Assembly: GCF_000699445.3 (NCBI RefSeq)
Contig: NC_067195.1
Coordinates: 62,285,591-62,349,590, forward strand
Length of the DNA stretch: 64,000 nt
Reading direction: 5' to 3'
DNA from: Schistosoma haematobium
Taxonomy: Eukaryota; Platyhelminthes; Trematoda; Strigeidida; Schistosomatidae
Part shown: positions 11,291 through 22,479 of the stretch, piece after piece
Position numbering within the stretch: position 1 is the stretch's first letter
Layout of the letters: the number at the start of each line of letters is the position of its first letter
Translations under genes and position numbers: made by a program
Notes under the pieces: model-generated
The model's database searches: none
Seen by the model: the letters and a program-made list of their open reading frames with translations, nothing else
Told to the model about the DNA's origin: nothing

Positions 11291-11665
11291 CAATAATCAT
11301 CTGCTCACTAGTGACTGACTTCAAGAGATACTCCTAGAGTTCTAGTGAGAAGCCATTACCAGTGGAGTTCAACCAGGTCTATTGTGAGATATCAGCTCAC
11401 TGAAGACAATGGTATACGGTGGCGCAACTTCGTGGATTGGTTGAAGTTAGACATTAACACCATTGGATGCCGGCTCAGTGGTCTAGTTGGTTAAGCGCCT
11501 GGCGCGAGATTGATAGGTCCTGGGTTCGAATCTCGCGGGGTTCGGGATCGTGGGTGTGCACTGCTGAGGAGTCCCATACTAGGACGAAATGGCCATCCAG
11601 TGCTTCCAGGTTTTTCATGGTGATCTAGCTTCAACTGACTCATGATTTCAATCTGTGATATATTG
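11271..11665 (+). repeat. Family B hammerhead SINE, nearly full length
   Basis: Order of parts: tail end (aatctccacaaacccc-like), head (gctcactagtgactgacttc), body, then a tRNA-like region with box A-like CGGCTCAGTGGTC near 11474 and box B GGTTCGAATCT near 11523, then a hammerhead (11558-11603) and the tail ctgactcatgatttcaat. A pol III promoter of the tRNA type could drive it. It is not a real tRNA gene: no cloverleaf closes around boxes A and B. Confidence 0.85.
11558..11603 (+). ncRNA. Hammerhead ribozyme, type I (family B)
   Basis: Stem I GCACTG/CAGTGC gives six pairs. The core is CTGAGGA (11564-11570). Stem II is GTCC/GGAC with a 7-nt loop (11571-11585), followed by GAAA at 11586-11589. 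Stem III TGGCCA-type sequence is short and self-complementary, and the cleavage triplet ATC ends at 11597. All core positions fit the CUGANGA/GAAA/NUH consensus, so activity is plausible. Confidence 0.85.
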
Positions 11666-11703
11666 ATATACTTAAAAATAAAACAAAAAGCCATCATGAA
11701 CAT

Positions 11704-12475
11704 AAACTAAATTCTGTTGATGATCTTTTATTTTTTTAAATTTTTATTCATGTTATGATATATTGTTTATAGTTTTAGTAAGGCAATCTTAATTTGTCAG
11801 ACATACTTAATTACTGAGTTACACTTGTCACTTCTCGTGAAAGAGCATGGGTATAGATAAAATAGAGGTTATTATTAAGAAAATCCTATAATATTATAAG
11901 TTTTAGAGTGAAATTAATTTTATTGATAAACCTCAGTTTTTTTAGGAAATATCAAAACTTCTACAAATTACATAGCATAGTAACTAAATCTACTAAACAG
12001 GAATATAATAAATATGTTAAAACATTTCAGTTTTTTTGTAATGATGCTAAAAGTGATCACAAACTAGCACTGCAATCAAAACTGACTATTAATATGTGGT
12101 CATACAATTAGTAAGGCATGAGTTTTCGATAATTAATTATTGTATATCGTGCACAAAATACATTCAGTGTTGTTATAGATGTACAATCTATATCCGGAGA
12201 TTTTAAACTATTTTGTCCATGGATTTCAAAGAATATTTATTGGAGGATAAACATAAAAACCAGGTTTATAGTTATTTGTTCCCTTCAAAGAAGAAAGCTC
12301 ATCCGCTATTTTCAATTACGTACTTAATTACTCACGTTTATTGCCTCATGTGGAACACAAGTCATTGATCAGGATTTTGTAGCGTGCTCAGTATTTAGCG
12401 CTTCTTTCCAATTTTTATCAACTGTTATTCATTTTCTGATGTCTGCCTGTCTCTTTACGCTGTTTTCTTTCATCT
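11704..12475. other. AT-rich spacer
   Basis: No gene or repeat recognised; the 67-residue frame at 11908-12111 has no visible domain. Confidence 0.45.
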
Positions 12476-12479
12476 CACG

Positions 12480-13600
12480 ATCCCACGTTAGGGTTCGCCT
12501 CGTAATGCAACCTGATGAGCTTTGCAATATTGTTTACTATCCGCCTCCGGAGCTTTTTCTTAATTTTTTCTTGAGCTGGAATTCAGTATGTTCTCTCCCA
12601 AAGTAGGCTGTTGCTGATGGTATTTGGCTAACGGATATGGATTATCATGTGTAGATAATCGTTTATAAATACTTCTTGATGATGGTTGTAGTAGTTCTTG
12701 AAGTTTCTGCTACGTAAAGTAGTGCTGTCTTGACGTTTGTATTGAGTATACTGACTTTGATATTGATTGACAATGGTTTTTAGTTCCACATGTTCTTCAA
12801 TTTTAGAAGTATTGTCCTTGTTTTGTCAGTCCTTGCATTTACATTTGCATTAAATACTCCCTGTTTATCAATGATACTGCCCAAGAACACAAAGGCTTCC
12901 ACCTCTTTAGAGTTTTTCTATCAAGTGTGATTTGATTGGTGCTTTCTGTGATGTATTTTAGGATCTTGCCTTCTCCCTTGTGTGTGCTGAGGCCTTCTGA
13001 TACAGTGGTTGTCTTGACTTACATTTGTTGGTATGTATGGGATAAAAGAGCTAAGTCATATGTGAAGTCCGAATCGTCTAGCTGCATCCAATTTGTCCAT
13101 CGCATTCTATGCTTCCTCTTAAATATGGAGGTCTTGATGATCCAATCGACCACCAGAAGAAAGAGCAAATGTAATAGTAAGCATCATTATCTGACACCGG
13201 TCTTCACTTGTAATGCGTCTGTGTACTTCCTCGTAAGAATTCTATATGATGTTAACGTTCTTTCCTGGACATTTATCTATGACCAACTGTAGTCCCTCAT
13301 AAAACCGATCTTCATTTTCCTTTTGCTATCACTACTGGGTGCATAAAACTGGGTAAAATTCATTGTGATTCGCTTCTCCTTTGTTCTGAAAGATGCTTTG
13401 ATGATCCTAGATTCATGAGATTCCGATCCTATGGGTACATCGAGTGCTTCTCCGGACAGAACCAGTGAATTTCCTTGTGTGGCAGGCATTTAATTTTTAC
13501 CACCAGAATTCAACAGGATCTCTTCGAAGCTAATCTTTTCTGTCTAGCTAGGATACGCTGTGTTGCTAGCCATGTGCCTAGCTCTCCTCCTACATCTGAG
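12480..13600 (-). pseudogene. RTE retrotransposon copy with endonuclease and RT fused by internal deletion
   Basis: On the minus strand an endonuclease piece (SHESRIIKASFRTKEKRITM, then FYAPSSDSKRK, 13277-13489) runs into DKCPGKN. At about 13262 it jumps directly to the RT stretch VNII.NSYEEV, losing the rest of the endonuclease, the linker and the first half of RT. RT continues with DFTYDLALL at 13045-13080 (FADD altered to FTYD), then a stretch like the RTE TYLGSIIDEQGG region, and ends near 12490 in the C-terminal NPYPLAKYHQQQPTLGEN region. Many stops. The plus-strand 118-residue frame at 12936-13292 is its shadow. Confidence 0.82.
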
Positions 13601-13739
13601 ATTGAGACCATCAGTCGTTACCTATAGATTTGTGATAACCGTAAAGTTGTTCCTCTTCATTTCATATATATTATACTTGTGAAATTAGAATGCAGAGATA
13701 GGTTTTATGGGGATTTCATCAATGAATATTGCGAGGTCA

Positions 13740-13925
13740 CTGAAGTTAGAAATTTCAACTCGCAGATTATGGCTTAGTGGTCTGACGGCCAAGTGGTTAT
13801 CACATAACCTGAAGTACTTGTGTTCGTTTTCTGGCAGTGTTGTAGATGTTAACTATTGAGAAGTTCAATCAGTCCTTGCTGCTAACCATTTCACAATATC
13901 CACAAATCATCTATACTAACAGTAT
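13740..13925 (+). repeat. Possible degraded tRNA-like SINE
   Basis: atggcttagtggtctgacgg resembles the family B box A region and is followed by ctgctaacca-like trailer sequence. Hammerhead not recognisable. Weak call. Confidence 0.3.
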
Positions 13926-14640
13926 TAGAATGAGAATTAGCTATGAATATTCCAAACATCACTAAAATGTTATCGTTGATGATAATGTGAACCTTTGAAT
14001 TAAGGTATTTTAATATTTAAGTAAATAATATTCCATGGATAAAATATCGAAGCAAAACGTAGATAATGGCTTGTGTGAAGCGAAATTCTAGCGTATTTTT
14101 TCAAAGTTGGTGAAAGTAGATTTTCATGAGCCTTTAAACCTCATTTTTTTCCAGACTAAAGTTAATTAGTAAAACTTATTAGCATTATTAATGAAGCTAT
14201 CATCCTTCATTTAATTCAAAACCAGGTTGATCAATGTCTCATTAAAAAAAATATCCCCATGTCTTATATAGAAAACTAATATTAAATAGCTTGCAACAAG
14301 TTAAATAAATGTAGTAACCATGAGAACCTATTACTCTGTATTGTCTTTCAATCTTAGTTATCTATGATCTATATTATTTATCTTTCTATTCAACTATCAC
14401 TAACTTTTATTACTGTTAAAAAAATGTTTTTTCTCATGTCTATTTTCTTTTATTCATAAATGATTTAAAATTCAGTGACCAATCTCATGGGGAATTAATT
14501 TATCTAGACGACTGATTAGTAATTACTAATGACATGTAGAAAAAAGTCTCAAATAACAAAATAACATTTGAAGGTCATACATTAATTCCATTTACCGGTA
14601 GATTTACTATCCTATATCATTCAAATAAGATCATTTATTA
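13926..14640. other. AT-rich spacer
   Basis: Nothing recognised. Confidence 0.5.
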
Positions 14641-14642
14641 TT

Positions 14643-15117
14643 TGTCGGCCCCCACATGCCCTGGTATGGCCGAGAGTGGAGTGAGCCCGCCCTCCCTCTC
14701 AAAATGCTCTCACATGGCCACGCGTATACAGCCTCTGCCAGGGAAGTCCTACTCACTGCCTTCTCGTGGCGCGGGTGTTGTTTACGAAAATGGGAGGACG
14801 AAAAGCAAATGTCCGGAGCTTTAACCGGGTCCCAAACCAATGGTGAACATGGGCTCCAGTATCCTGAGGGAACAAATGGCGTATGAACCAATCGTTGATC
14901 ACCGGGTACCATGGGACTGCATCTCCTCACGATGCTCCACTGCCTTGTGGGTCAGGCCTTTAGGTCAAAAGCTCGGGGTGTGGCTCCCTAAGAAAACCAC
15001 CTGTTTCGGTCTGGGCACCTGGGCAGTATCACAGCCCACACACAAAAGTGTGGCTTATATATATTTGGTGCCCTCTTGTACCAATATTTATGTGTTCAAA
15101 TAAATAAATAAATAATG
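14643..15117 (+). repeat. Family C repeat, (AAAT)n-tailed
   Basis: Closest in-window relative of the copy at 1004. Shared blocks include aaatgctctcacatggcca, aacatgggctccagtatcct and tttaggtcaaaagctcgggg, and both end in ataaataaataa. It has a fuller left end (ccccacatgccctggtatgg) but lacks a roughly 50-bp piece present in the first copy after aaccggg. Overlapping frames on both strands are not genes. Confidence 0.7.
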
Positions 15118-15976
15118 TTATTACCAACTAATTTTCTTTTGTAGTTACTATCGTATATATTTAGTTTTTTTCTTTTTTTTTTCATAAATAATCTACAGTC
15201 TTACTTTATTTCGTAGTACAAATATGAACTAAAAGAAAATGTACAAATCTAAAGGAATTCAGATGTAACCTCATATTATCAATGAAAACTGAACAAATCT
15301 ATATACCTATGTTTTTTTTTGTATAATAAAGTTTAATCACATAACTGAACTGGATAACTTTAATGAGGACAATTAGGAAAATGAATGAAATTTTAGAATT
15401 ATGCAAAAAAAAATTATTATCATTAATTCATAACTGGTAACAAAACATACACAAAAAAAACGACTATTTACTTAGACTACTGAATTATAACAAAATATTT
15501 CCATTTTACGTGATATTAGTGAATAGAAGTACTGGGTCCTTTTAAAAACTATAATTCTGTTGCTATGCTGTTTTTTTTGTTATTACATAAATAAAAATTG
15601 AAATAAAATAAAACATTGGGTACACATTGAAAAAAAAAGGAATTTATTATGTTTGTCATAAAATTTAAAGATATCTCTAACGATTTATTTAATTTTTATA
15701 TGAAAATCTTTTTGATTCAAGTAGTAACAAAAAGAAAAATAAACAACAATTTACGAAATATATTACATTATAAAACAAAAACTTCAGTGTTGTACTGTTC
15801 AAATCGGAAAAATGATGTTAGTATACTAACTCAATTCATTGATGAATAATGTGAAAGATAGTATGTGTTTTTTCTCTCTCTGAGTGACAAAGCAAACTCT
15901 AAAAAAAAGGAAATCTTAGAGACCCTTGTTATTGTCGGTGACAAAGTATCTGAGGATTAAGTGTGATTAATTTATA
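15118..15976. other. AT-rich spacer with homopolymer runs
   Basis: Several T or A runs. The 66-residue frame at 15649-15849 has no recognisable feature. Confidence 0.45.
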
Positions 15977-15977
15977 G

Positions 15978-16635
15978 TTATTATTATTAATGGCTCTATT
16001 CAATATTATACTATTTGTACAATCTAGAATTCTCAGCACAAAGTATTTTAATAAGTTTCATTTTTTTATTTCTTGATTGATCAATATTGTGTGAACACTA
16101 TTTAGATGTTAGCAGTTTAGGACTCGACGTATGGATCATGTTCATTTTTTCTATGCGTATTGCCAGCCACCATGATTGTACTTTATGTAGTGTAGTGAAC
16201 AATAACACCAGTGGAGACAATCAAATGTACTTAACTCAAAATTACAGGACTTGTTAAAAAATCTAACAATCATAAAATAAATGCTTAATTTGCAAAATGT
16301 CCATCGATTATTTCAAAATGAATCAGACTTCATTGTTCTTGCATTTTCATACAAATTGCATCCTGTTTCCATTTTTTACTGTTCGATCCTCTTGTGTCTC
16401 TGCTTCCAGACCTTCTGTTTAAGACCAACATCATATACTACTTATGTCGATATAAGTAACACACACCACATAGGTTGTGCAGAGAAAGTTAGTAAACTTT
16501 TTATAAACGCGTCTGAATAGGTTATGCGATTAATAGATATAATGATATGATAAAACAAATAAAAAACAGATAACTTGTTTAAATATCTAGTTAACAGGAA
16601 CAGATAGTCCAGATATTCAAGCAGACTGTTAGTTC
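15978..16635 (-). repeat. Family E repeat, (AAT)n-tailed, split by a PLE-tail insertion
   Basis: Left part 15978-16195 and right part 16485-16635 align in order with the uninterrupted copy at 53945-54335 (shared: gaattctcagcacaaa, gatgttagcagtt, cttttcataaacgc, cagataacttgtt). Read on the minus strand it ends in ttgaata...taataata, like a non-LTR 3' end with a simple tail. Parent element unknown. Confidence 0.65.
16196..16484 (+). repeat. PLE 3'-region fragment inserted in family E
   Basis: Matches the sequence downstream of the GIY-YIG remnant at 5243-6260 and the copy at 56585: ttgcaaaatgtccatcgatt, cttccagaccttctg and gtcgatataagtaacacaca. Lies inside a family E copy, so it inserted later. 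Confidence 0.55.
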
Positions 16636-17394
16636 AGATGTCAAGCATTAAATTATAGTGCCAGTCATCTAAGCTTAGAATGAAACACTGCTGAATATTT
16701 TATCTAACTTTATACACGCTGGAGTGTAGAACAGGCTTTGGTTTGACTTTAACTACAATAAATTATTCGTAGGAAAGTTGAATTTAATTTTCCACAAAAT
16801 TTATCAAATATACATAATAACTCAATACTGGTCATATCTTAGACTTCTGTGCATTTGACTGATTGACATTGTGTATGTACCTTATCAAATTGCTATGTTC
16901 TTTATTATAGTTCTAGTAAACTTTGGGAATCATTTACATTGGAATTATCTGGTAGTCTAAATGATCAATGTAGATAAAATGAACAGGAAGATTTAAGAAA
17001 GCAATATACGTAAAAAGCACATACATCCATCATCGGCAGGCTTATACAAATGTGTGTTTTGAGAATTTGGTAAACTTTGTTAATGAATACGATTATAAAA
17101 TAAACATCATTGGCGAATAAGCCTACATAATCCTGGACGCAGATAAAGAGCCACACTAAAAGATCTTCATTACTTTAATTTAGAGTAAGATTTTCATGTG
17201 TGAAAATATTAAAATAGCATTATTTACAATGAGATAGAAACTCGATTATAAAAAGGGTTTAGCAGGTTTAATTAATCAAGTGATACTTTTGAAAATGGCT
17301 TACATTAAATGAAGAGAATATACTTCTGAATGTTCACAATTAAAAAACAGATCAAAATATGACACTGAGACAATCTCGATGATTTACAAATTTC
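16636..17394. other. AT-rich spacer
   Basis: Nothing recognised. Confidence 0.5.
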
Positions 17395-17692
17395 ATTGAA
17401 ATCATGAATCGATCTAAGTTAGATCATTACTGAAAACTTGGAAGCACTGGACGATCCTAGTATAGGACACCCTAGTTTGACTTCTCAAGCGGAATCCGAT
17501 CTCGGGACCTCAGGTCTCACGCGGTAATGCTTAACCTCTAGATCAACGGGCAGAAATCCAATGGTGTACAAGTTAAACTTGCTGAGGTGTCATGCACCAA
17601 AATGAAACGTTGGTCCAGTGCTTCCACGTTTTCAATGGTGGTCTAAATTGGATAGGTTCATGATTTCAATGGAACTCAGCAATTTGTACAAC
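17395..17692. repeat. Family B SINE with inverted halves
   Basis: Left part is minus strand (tail rc aaatcatgaatcgatctaag, then ggaagcactggacg with a hammerhead remnant, box B remnant, body). Near 17579 it switches to plus strand: ttgctgaggtgtcatgcacc, tgaaacgttggtccagtgct, then the tail. Both hammerheads are broken (core CTGAGGT on the right). The arrangement fits a 5' inversion. Confidence 0.65.
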
Positions 17693-18004
17693 CCTGTAAT
17701 TTCAGGCATTTGTATTTCTTGTAATGTAATGAAACAACACTTTCCATATTTTTTAGAAGAATGGAAGTAAAATAATTATCAGTTTTAAATACATGCTTCA
17801 AAAAAATTAGGAGAATTCACTCTGATGAAAAAGTTTATTTTCATCAAACTTAGGAAGAATATTGTCAAAATGTGAACAGATTAGTGATCAAATGTACATG
17901 AATAAAGCTTCTTATCCATTGATGTACTACTGATTTGATTAGATAACTCATTATTTATTGATAAATAAATATGTCATTACATTGAGTCACAAAAATGAAA
18001 ACGG
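17693..18004. other. AT-rich spacer
   Basis: Nothing recognised. Confidence 0.45.
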
Positions 18005-18190
18005 GAAGAAATTTTTTAAAATGGTGGTTGGAGGTAGTCAAGCTGGTCAAACTAGGTGACACGAGATTGATTCCGTTAGGATGCATCAGTTTCCTCAAGA
18101 TTACAGGTACACCTTGATAACGAGTGCCAAGTAGCACGAAACATAGTTTCAGGGTTTCCTGTTGACTACTTCTAACCATCATCTTATCTC
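18005..18190 (+). repeat. Divergent Sm-alpha relative with altered hammerhead
   Basis: Aligns with Sm-alpha through caggtacacc, cgagtgcc, gcacgaaac, gtttcagggtttcc and the trailer gactacttctaaccatc. The upstream part (ggtgacacgagattgattcc) corresponds to the tRNA-like region. On the opposite strand it yields a 75-residue frame that is not a gene. Confidence 0.6.
18106..18158 (+). ncRNA. Diverged hammerhead-like domain, probably inactive
   Basis: Stem II GTGC/GCAC (18124-18127 with 18134-18137) differs from Sm-alpha GTCC/GGAC by a matched pair change, so pairing is kept. GAAA follows at 18138-18141. The core reads TTGATAACGA, with three extra bases and C to T at the first position, so cleavage is doubtful. 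Confidence 0.45.
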
Positions 18191-18836
18191 AACATAGTAC
18201 ACGCGATGTTGGGTTACCTAGACTGGTGTCCACGTTGGAACTTGGTCGATAGGATTCGATCTGCACTAAGAAGGAAATGACATACATGACATTGATCATC
18301 ACTCAATAATCGATCAATTGTAAAGCAATCTTTTAATGACGGTTTGAATAATAACTATTAACATTCTATCAATTTTTATAGTTAGTTGTATGAAAGTTCT
18401 AAGGACACAAAAAACCCTGTTTAACCTTGATATTAAACTATTACTAATTAGGCGATAAGAAGAATGAATCCTGTTCTGTACAAATATTCCAAGTACCAAT
18501 ATTGATAAACAATTTCTGAATGAAAAAAATAAAGTTTCTTTGAAATAAAAATGTATTAACAATAAATAGGAAATTTGTTTATACTTACGTTTTTCTTTAA
18601 TACATTATGTTATTGAAATGTTAATTAGTAAATTTTGTTTTTTTGCATAATCTTATTAATTAGTTAACCAATCCATTTAGTAAATAGTTAGTCAGATATC
18701 TTTCATACCTCATCATTAACTTTTATGAGTGAAAAAAACAACGTATCTATACCTATAACATATCTAACACATTATTTTAAACATAAAGATTCATTAATAT
18801 CAGAAGAAATTTTGTGAATATTATAGTAATTTTAAT
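18191..18836. other. AT-rich spacer
   Basis: Nothing recognised; the 82-residue minus-strand frame at 18314-18562 shows no domain. Confidence 0.45.
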
Positions 18837-18837
18837 A

Positions 18838-18975
18838 GTTGAGATCATGAGTCAATTGAAAGTAAATCACCATGGAAAACCTGAAAGTAATGGATGACCA
18901 TTTCGTCTTATTTTGGTACTCCTCAGAAGTGATCATCTACGATCCCGCCTCGTTAGATTCGACTCCAGGTTCATT
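18838..18975 (-). repeat. Family B SINE fragment with decayed hammerhead
   Basis: Minus strand carries box B remnant tcgaatctaacgagg, core CTGAGGA, a mismatched stem II, GAAA, cleavage triplet ATC, then the tail. Core bases survive but stems I and II are poorly paired. Confidence 0.6.
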
Positions 18976-19764
18976 CTTTTATAATAATGTATAAAACGTT
19001 TTCTTAAAATGTTCACCAGAAATATGATAGTCACTGTGATTACAAACATATGACCAAGTTGAATAATAGTTTTACTAGAATGAGAACATGCAATATATGT
19101 TGTAAGGTTTTTAAAAAGTATACTTTATTTTCATCAGATTAGGATAATTAGACCAAACTTTTAACCAATAAAGTTTTTAAAACTTTTCATGTGTTGTTCC
19201 ATTGAGATTGATAATAGATAAAAGCTGGATTATAATAATCTAATGTAATAATCTAATGTCAAAATTCTTCATATAACATGTACATATTTGACTTGATAAA
19301 TCGATTGTTTAATATAATAATCTTGAAATTTATATTCTAGAGAAGATAGATTTAAACAAGATTAATTATACCCTATCTTTTTTTTTTAAATTATGTAATG
19401 AAAACAGATATCCAACTGGTTAATTCTTGAACGATTGATTTGTGTCAAACTTACTGTCATTACATCAGTCAGTAAAGATAGATTAAGAAAAAAAGGCTTT
19501 GAATGCCACAACAGAAGTATATGCTTTTATAGTTTGTTTAAATTATTCATATTCTTTTAAATAAGTTAGAAGAACATAAAATCCATATTTAGAAAAGTTA
19601 TATTTTCTTGAAACTTATCCCTGCAAAAGATATGATGGTTTATATAATAAGAAATAAGGTTATAAACACGATTATCCATTCACATAATAATCAATCAATC
19701 AGTCTCCTATGATCCAAAAAAAGGATAGTATGTAACATCACATTATATTAATTCAGGTTTTAAC
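18976..19764. other. AT-rich spacer
   Basis: Nothing recognised. Confidence 0.5.
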
Positions 19765-20162
19765 TTAGAAGAAAGTTCACTTGGTATTGTTTGGCTTGTA
19801 TTTTTCAATTGAGGTTTAAAACTGCAATTGATCAATTTGTTATTGGCATATGTGCATAATGTGCGTATGCCTCGATATTACCTTAATTCACAAGCTATTT
19901 GTGAGCAATGATGGATAGTGGCTAGCAGTGGAAACCAGGACGCACGTTTCGTCCTATTTGGGACTCGTCAGCTGGATGTACCTGCATCTCAGAGTTGATG
20001 CTCACTCTAGGACTCGAACCCAGTACCATTCGCTTCAAACGCCATTGCGTTATCCACTCACCTACTGTGTCCTGATAGCCACTTGCTTGTGCAATGGGGT
20101 GAATTTGAATTCACTTGGTATTGTTTGGCTTGTATCTTCCCATTGACGTTTAGAAGAAAGTT
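19765..20162 (-). repeat. Sm-alpha (family A) SINE, more than unit length, with 13-bp target-site duplication
   Basis: TTAGAAGAAAGTT occurs at both edges (19765-19777 and 20150-20162). The 372-bp insert (19778-20149) on the minus strand reads: 38 bp of the trailer block X (ending ataccaagtg), tRNA-like region with box B GGTTCGAGTCC near 20012, hammerhead, then a full X block ending again in ataccaagtg. Unit length between the two X ends is 334 bp. Frames of 72-76 residues here are not genes. Confidence 0.88.
19932..19982 (-). ncRNA. Hammerhead ribozyme, type I (Sm-alpha)
   Basis: Minus strand: stem I CCAG/CTGG, core CTGACGA, stem II GTCCC-AAAT-AGGAC, GAAA, short stem III ACGTGCGT, cleavage triplet GTC with the scissile bond between 19939 and 19938. 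All core bases match consensus. Confidence 0.87.
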
Positions 20163-20812
20163 GGTAATAAATATTTTTTTCATTACATTAAATCGAACTA
20201 CTGTTTTGTACTTTGTGTTACCTATTAATCATACATCTAGCGAATGTATCACCACACAGACTAAAAAAAAGAGTTGCACTCTGTTAAAATGCCGTATCTT
20301 TAAAGTCATTTGAAAGAATCAACATCAATTAAACATATATGAAGAATCACATTTATTTGAATCTTCATATATTTTATATTACTCAATACTGAGGTCTTTC
20401 TGTCGTCCAAATCAAGTACTTCTTGAGGAACTATAGAGAGATCATATACATGATTCCATGTATGATGACAACTAATATATTATGAAACGCGCTCTGTAAA
20501 TGATCATAGTCCTAGCCTGATTTATGTATGATTAATACATTACCGTAAGGTCGGGAAAATATATATCTCAACATTATTCTAATGTTATAAAAATATCTAG
20601 AAAATCATTTTTCCTAATGCGTCTGATGTGGTCCATTATAATTCTCTGTTAAGTCTTTCGTTATCTCTTTTTCATCTCAGTGTAGGACTTTCCAATCAAT
20701 AGTTTTTATTGGATCAAAAATTTAAAAGTAGATCAGCGATATTCCTCTCATCAAAGCTAAGCTGAGAAATATGTAATCACAACCGCAAATATATTAACAA
20801 AAATGTGAAATG
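20163..20812. other. AT-rich spacer
   Basis: Nothing recognised. Confidence 0.45.
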
Positions 20813-20814
20813 AA

Positions 20815-21645
20815 ATACAGAACCTCTTACCTCCCATTCCAATTTTGTTTGTGTTCATATCATTCTTAATCTCAACATTCATCTTTCCCAGTACACATGA
20901 ATTCTTTTTTTATCGTAATTTTCTTCATAACACCTCTCTTACTAAATATTATATTCACACAAAGTTATTATTGTTATTACTGTTATTATTACATCGATTA
21001 ACAGCACAAAATTCTCGGACTATACATTTTATTCACACAATTCTTATATTATTAGTGTGGGGTTTTAGAGATTGTTGAGCTTTGATTGAGATCATGAATC
21101 GGTGACTGTTAGACCACCATTGAAAACCTTGGAGAACTGGACGGCCGACTCGTCGTAGTATTGGACTCCTCAGCAGTGCACATCAACGATCCCACACGCG
21201 GGGTTCGAAGCCAGGACCCTCTGTTTTGCGCGCGAACGCGTAACCTCTGGACCACTAAGCCGGCATCCAACGGTATTAATATTTAACTTCAATAAATCCA
21301 CCAAATTTCGCAACAAGGTTTTCAGTGGTGGTCTAACATTCATCGATTCGTGATCTCAATCAATAAATCTTAATTTCTTATTATAGTACTACTATATTGA
21401 TTATGACATTACAAATCATTTTGACCTTTATTAAATGACATTTCCACTTTACAAATAACACAATATTGAACTATTAATGCTGTAATAAATACAAACATTC
21501 ACCATTTTTAACGTGTAACATTGTTAAATTCATTAATGTGTGCCTCATTTTAGTCTTTGTAAAGTATCACAATAATTATGGACTTATAACTGTAGAGCCT
21601 GATGATCAGAATATTGAAAACAATTGTTTGTTCAAATATTCCTTG
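20815..21645 (+). repeat. PLE (second lineage) 3' region, 5'-truncated, split by a family B SINE
   Basis: Parts 20815-21056 and 21362-21645 align in order with the sequence after the GIY-YIG remnant at 47100 (shared: aacctcttac, tataacacc-like, atgcattttattcacac-like, gacttataactgtagagcct, ctgatgat). Coding sequence is absent here. The uninterrupted site aaattcattaatgtgtg near 21527 gives the empty-site form for the foldback insertion at 47867. Confidence 0.65.
21057..21361 (-). repeat. Family B SINE with inverted tail, inside a PLE
   Basis: Minus-strand tail, hammerhead remnant (core CTGAGGA, but GAAA changed to GAGT, so inactive), box B (ggttcgaagcc on the plus strand) and body down to ccaccaaatttcgc. 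A plus-strand tail (ggttttcagtggtggtctaa) is then joined at about 21313. Both ends therefore carry the same tail in opposite orientation. Confidence 0.75.
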
Positions 21646-22128
21646 TTTTAAAATACAGAGCAGTAAATCTGCTTACACGTCTGAAGCTAACAAAATGATC
21701 AGACATGAAAAATAAGAATTTGTAGCACAACGCTTGATAATGAATCACAGTGGGAAACATTTCGCTGAGAAAAGAAACAAAATCAACATGAGAACAACTT
21801 AAATATGTGTACAGTTTTAGAACCATCACTGAAACTCACTAGAATAACGATAAATCGAATCAGCAGCTATTGCATTTCCTGACAAGAACTTACAAAAGCT
21901 AACAGTATTTGAAAGTTTGGAAGACGAAAATCACTATACTTCTAGGGCAAATTAAACCCAATCTATCCTCATTGATACAAAGAAGTGGATGAAAAAAGAA
22001 AAGACTGTTACATGATAAATGCATTTATAAACGTGTGGTGAGGGGTCCATTCAAATTAAGGGGGAATGAAATGTAAATGACTCGGAGACTATGGTCAAAG
22101 CTTTTTAAACCATAGGAATTGAACGTGG
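21646..22128. other. AT-rich spacer
   Basis: Nothing recognised. Confidence 0.45.
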
Positions 22129-22479
22129 TTGGGTGATGAGGTTCAGAATATTCCCTTTAAAATTCAAATGTTAACTGAAAGTAAAATTAGCTGTGTTGAA
22201 TTCGTCAAAATGAATGGAGAAAAACCTGATATACTTAGTCATCGGGAGCAAATACTTGGTCTATTTAGCAAAAGCAAAAGGTATCTTAATCGGAAAAAGA
22301 GAGAAATTATGGCTGTAAATTTTATTTACATCACATTCTGCACCCACATACGAATGCATAAACAACTTACATCTACCTATTATATTGATCACAACGCTTC
22401 TTACTATGCAACAACGTTTGTCGTAATTCCTTCTATAAGATTTAGGAGCAAAATAAATGTGTTTCAGTATGTTAATTAA
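22129..22479 (+). CDS. Open frame of 116 residues, doubtful
   Basis: One of the longer uninterrupted frames outside mobile elements. No recognisable domain, signal peptide or repeat. The first part (residues 1-65, rich in K, E and R) looks somewhat more coding-like than the AT-rich second half. No convincing splice sites or neighbours. It may well be chance; listed only so the region is not left blank. Confidence 0.12.
   Translation: MGDEVQNIPFKIQMLTESKISCVEFVKMNGEKPDILSHREQILGLFSKSKRYLNRKKREIMAVNFIYITFCTHIRMHKQLTSTYYIDHNASYYATTFVVIPSIRFRSKINVFQYVN

Noticed and set aside
11474..11540. tRNA gene in family B (box A and box B present)
   Set aside because: Promoter boxes are there, but acceptor and anticodon stems do not pair and the sequence recurs inside a SINE. 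It is a tRNA-derived repeat, not a tRNA gene.
12936..13292. 118-residue plus-strand frame
   Set aside because: Antisense of the minus-strand RTE copy containing the altered FADD box.
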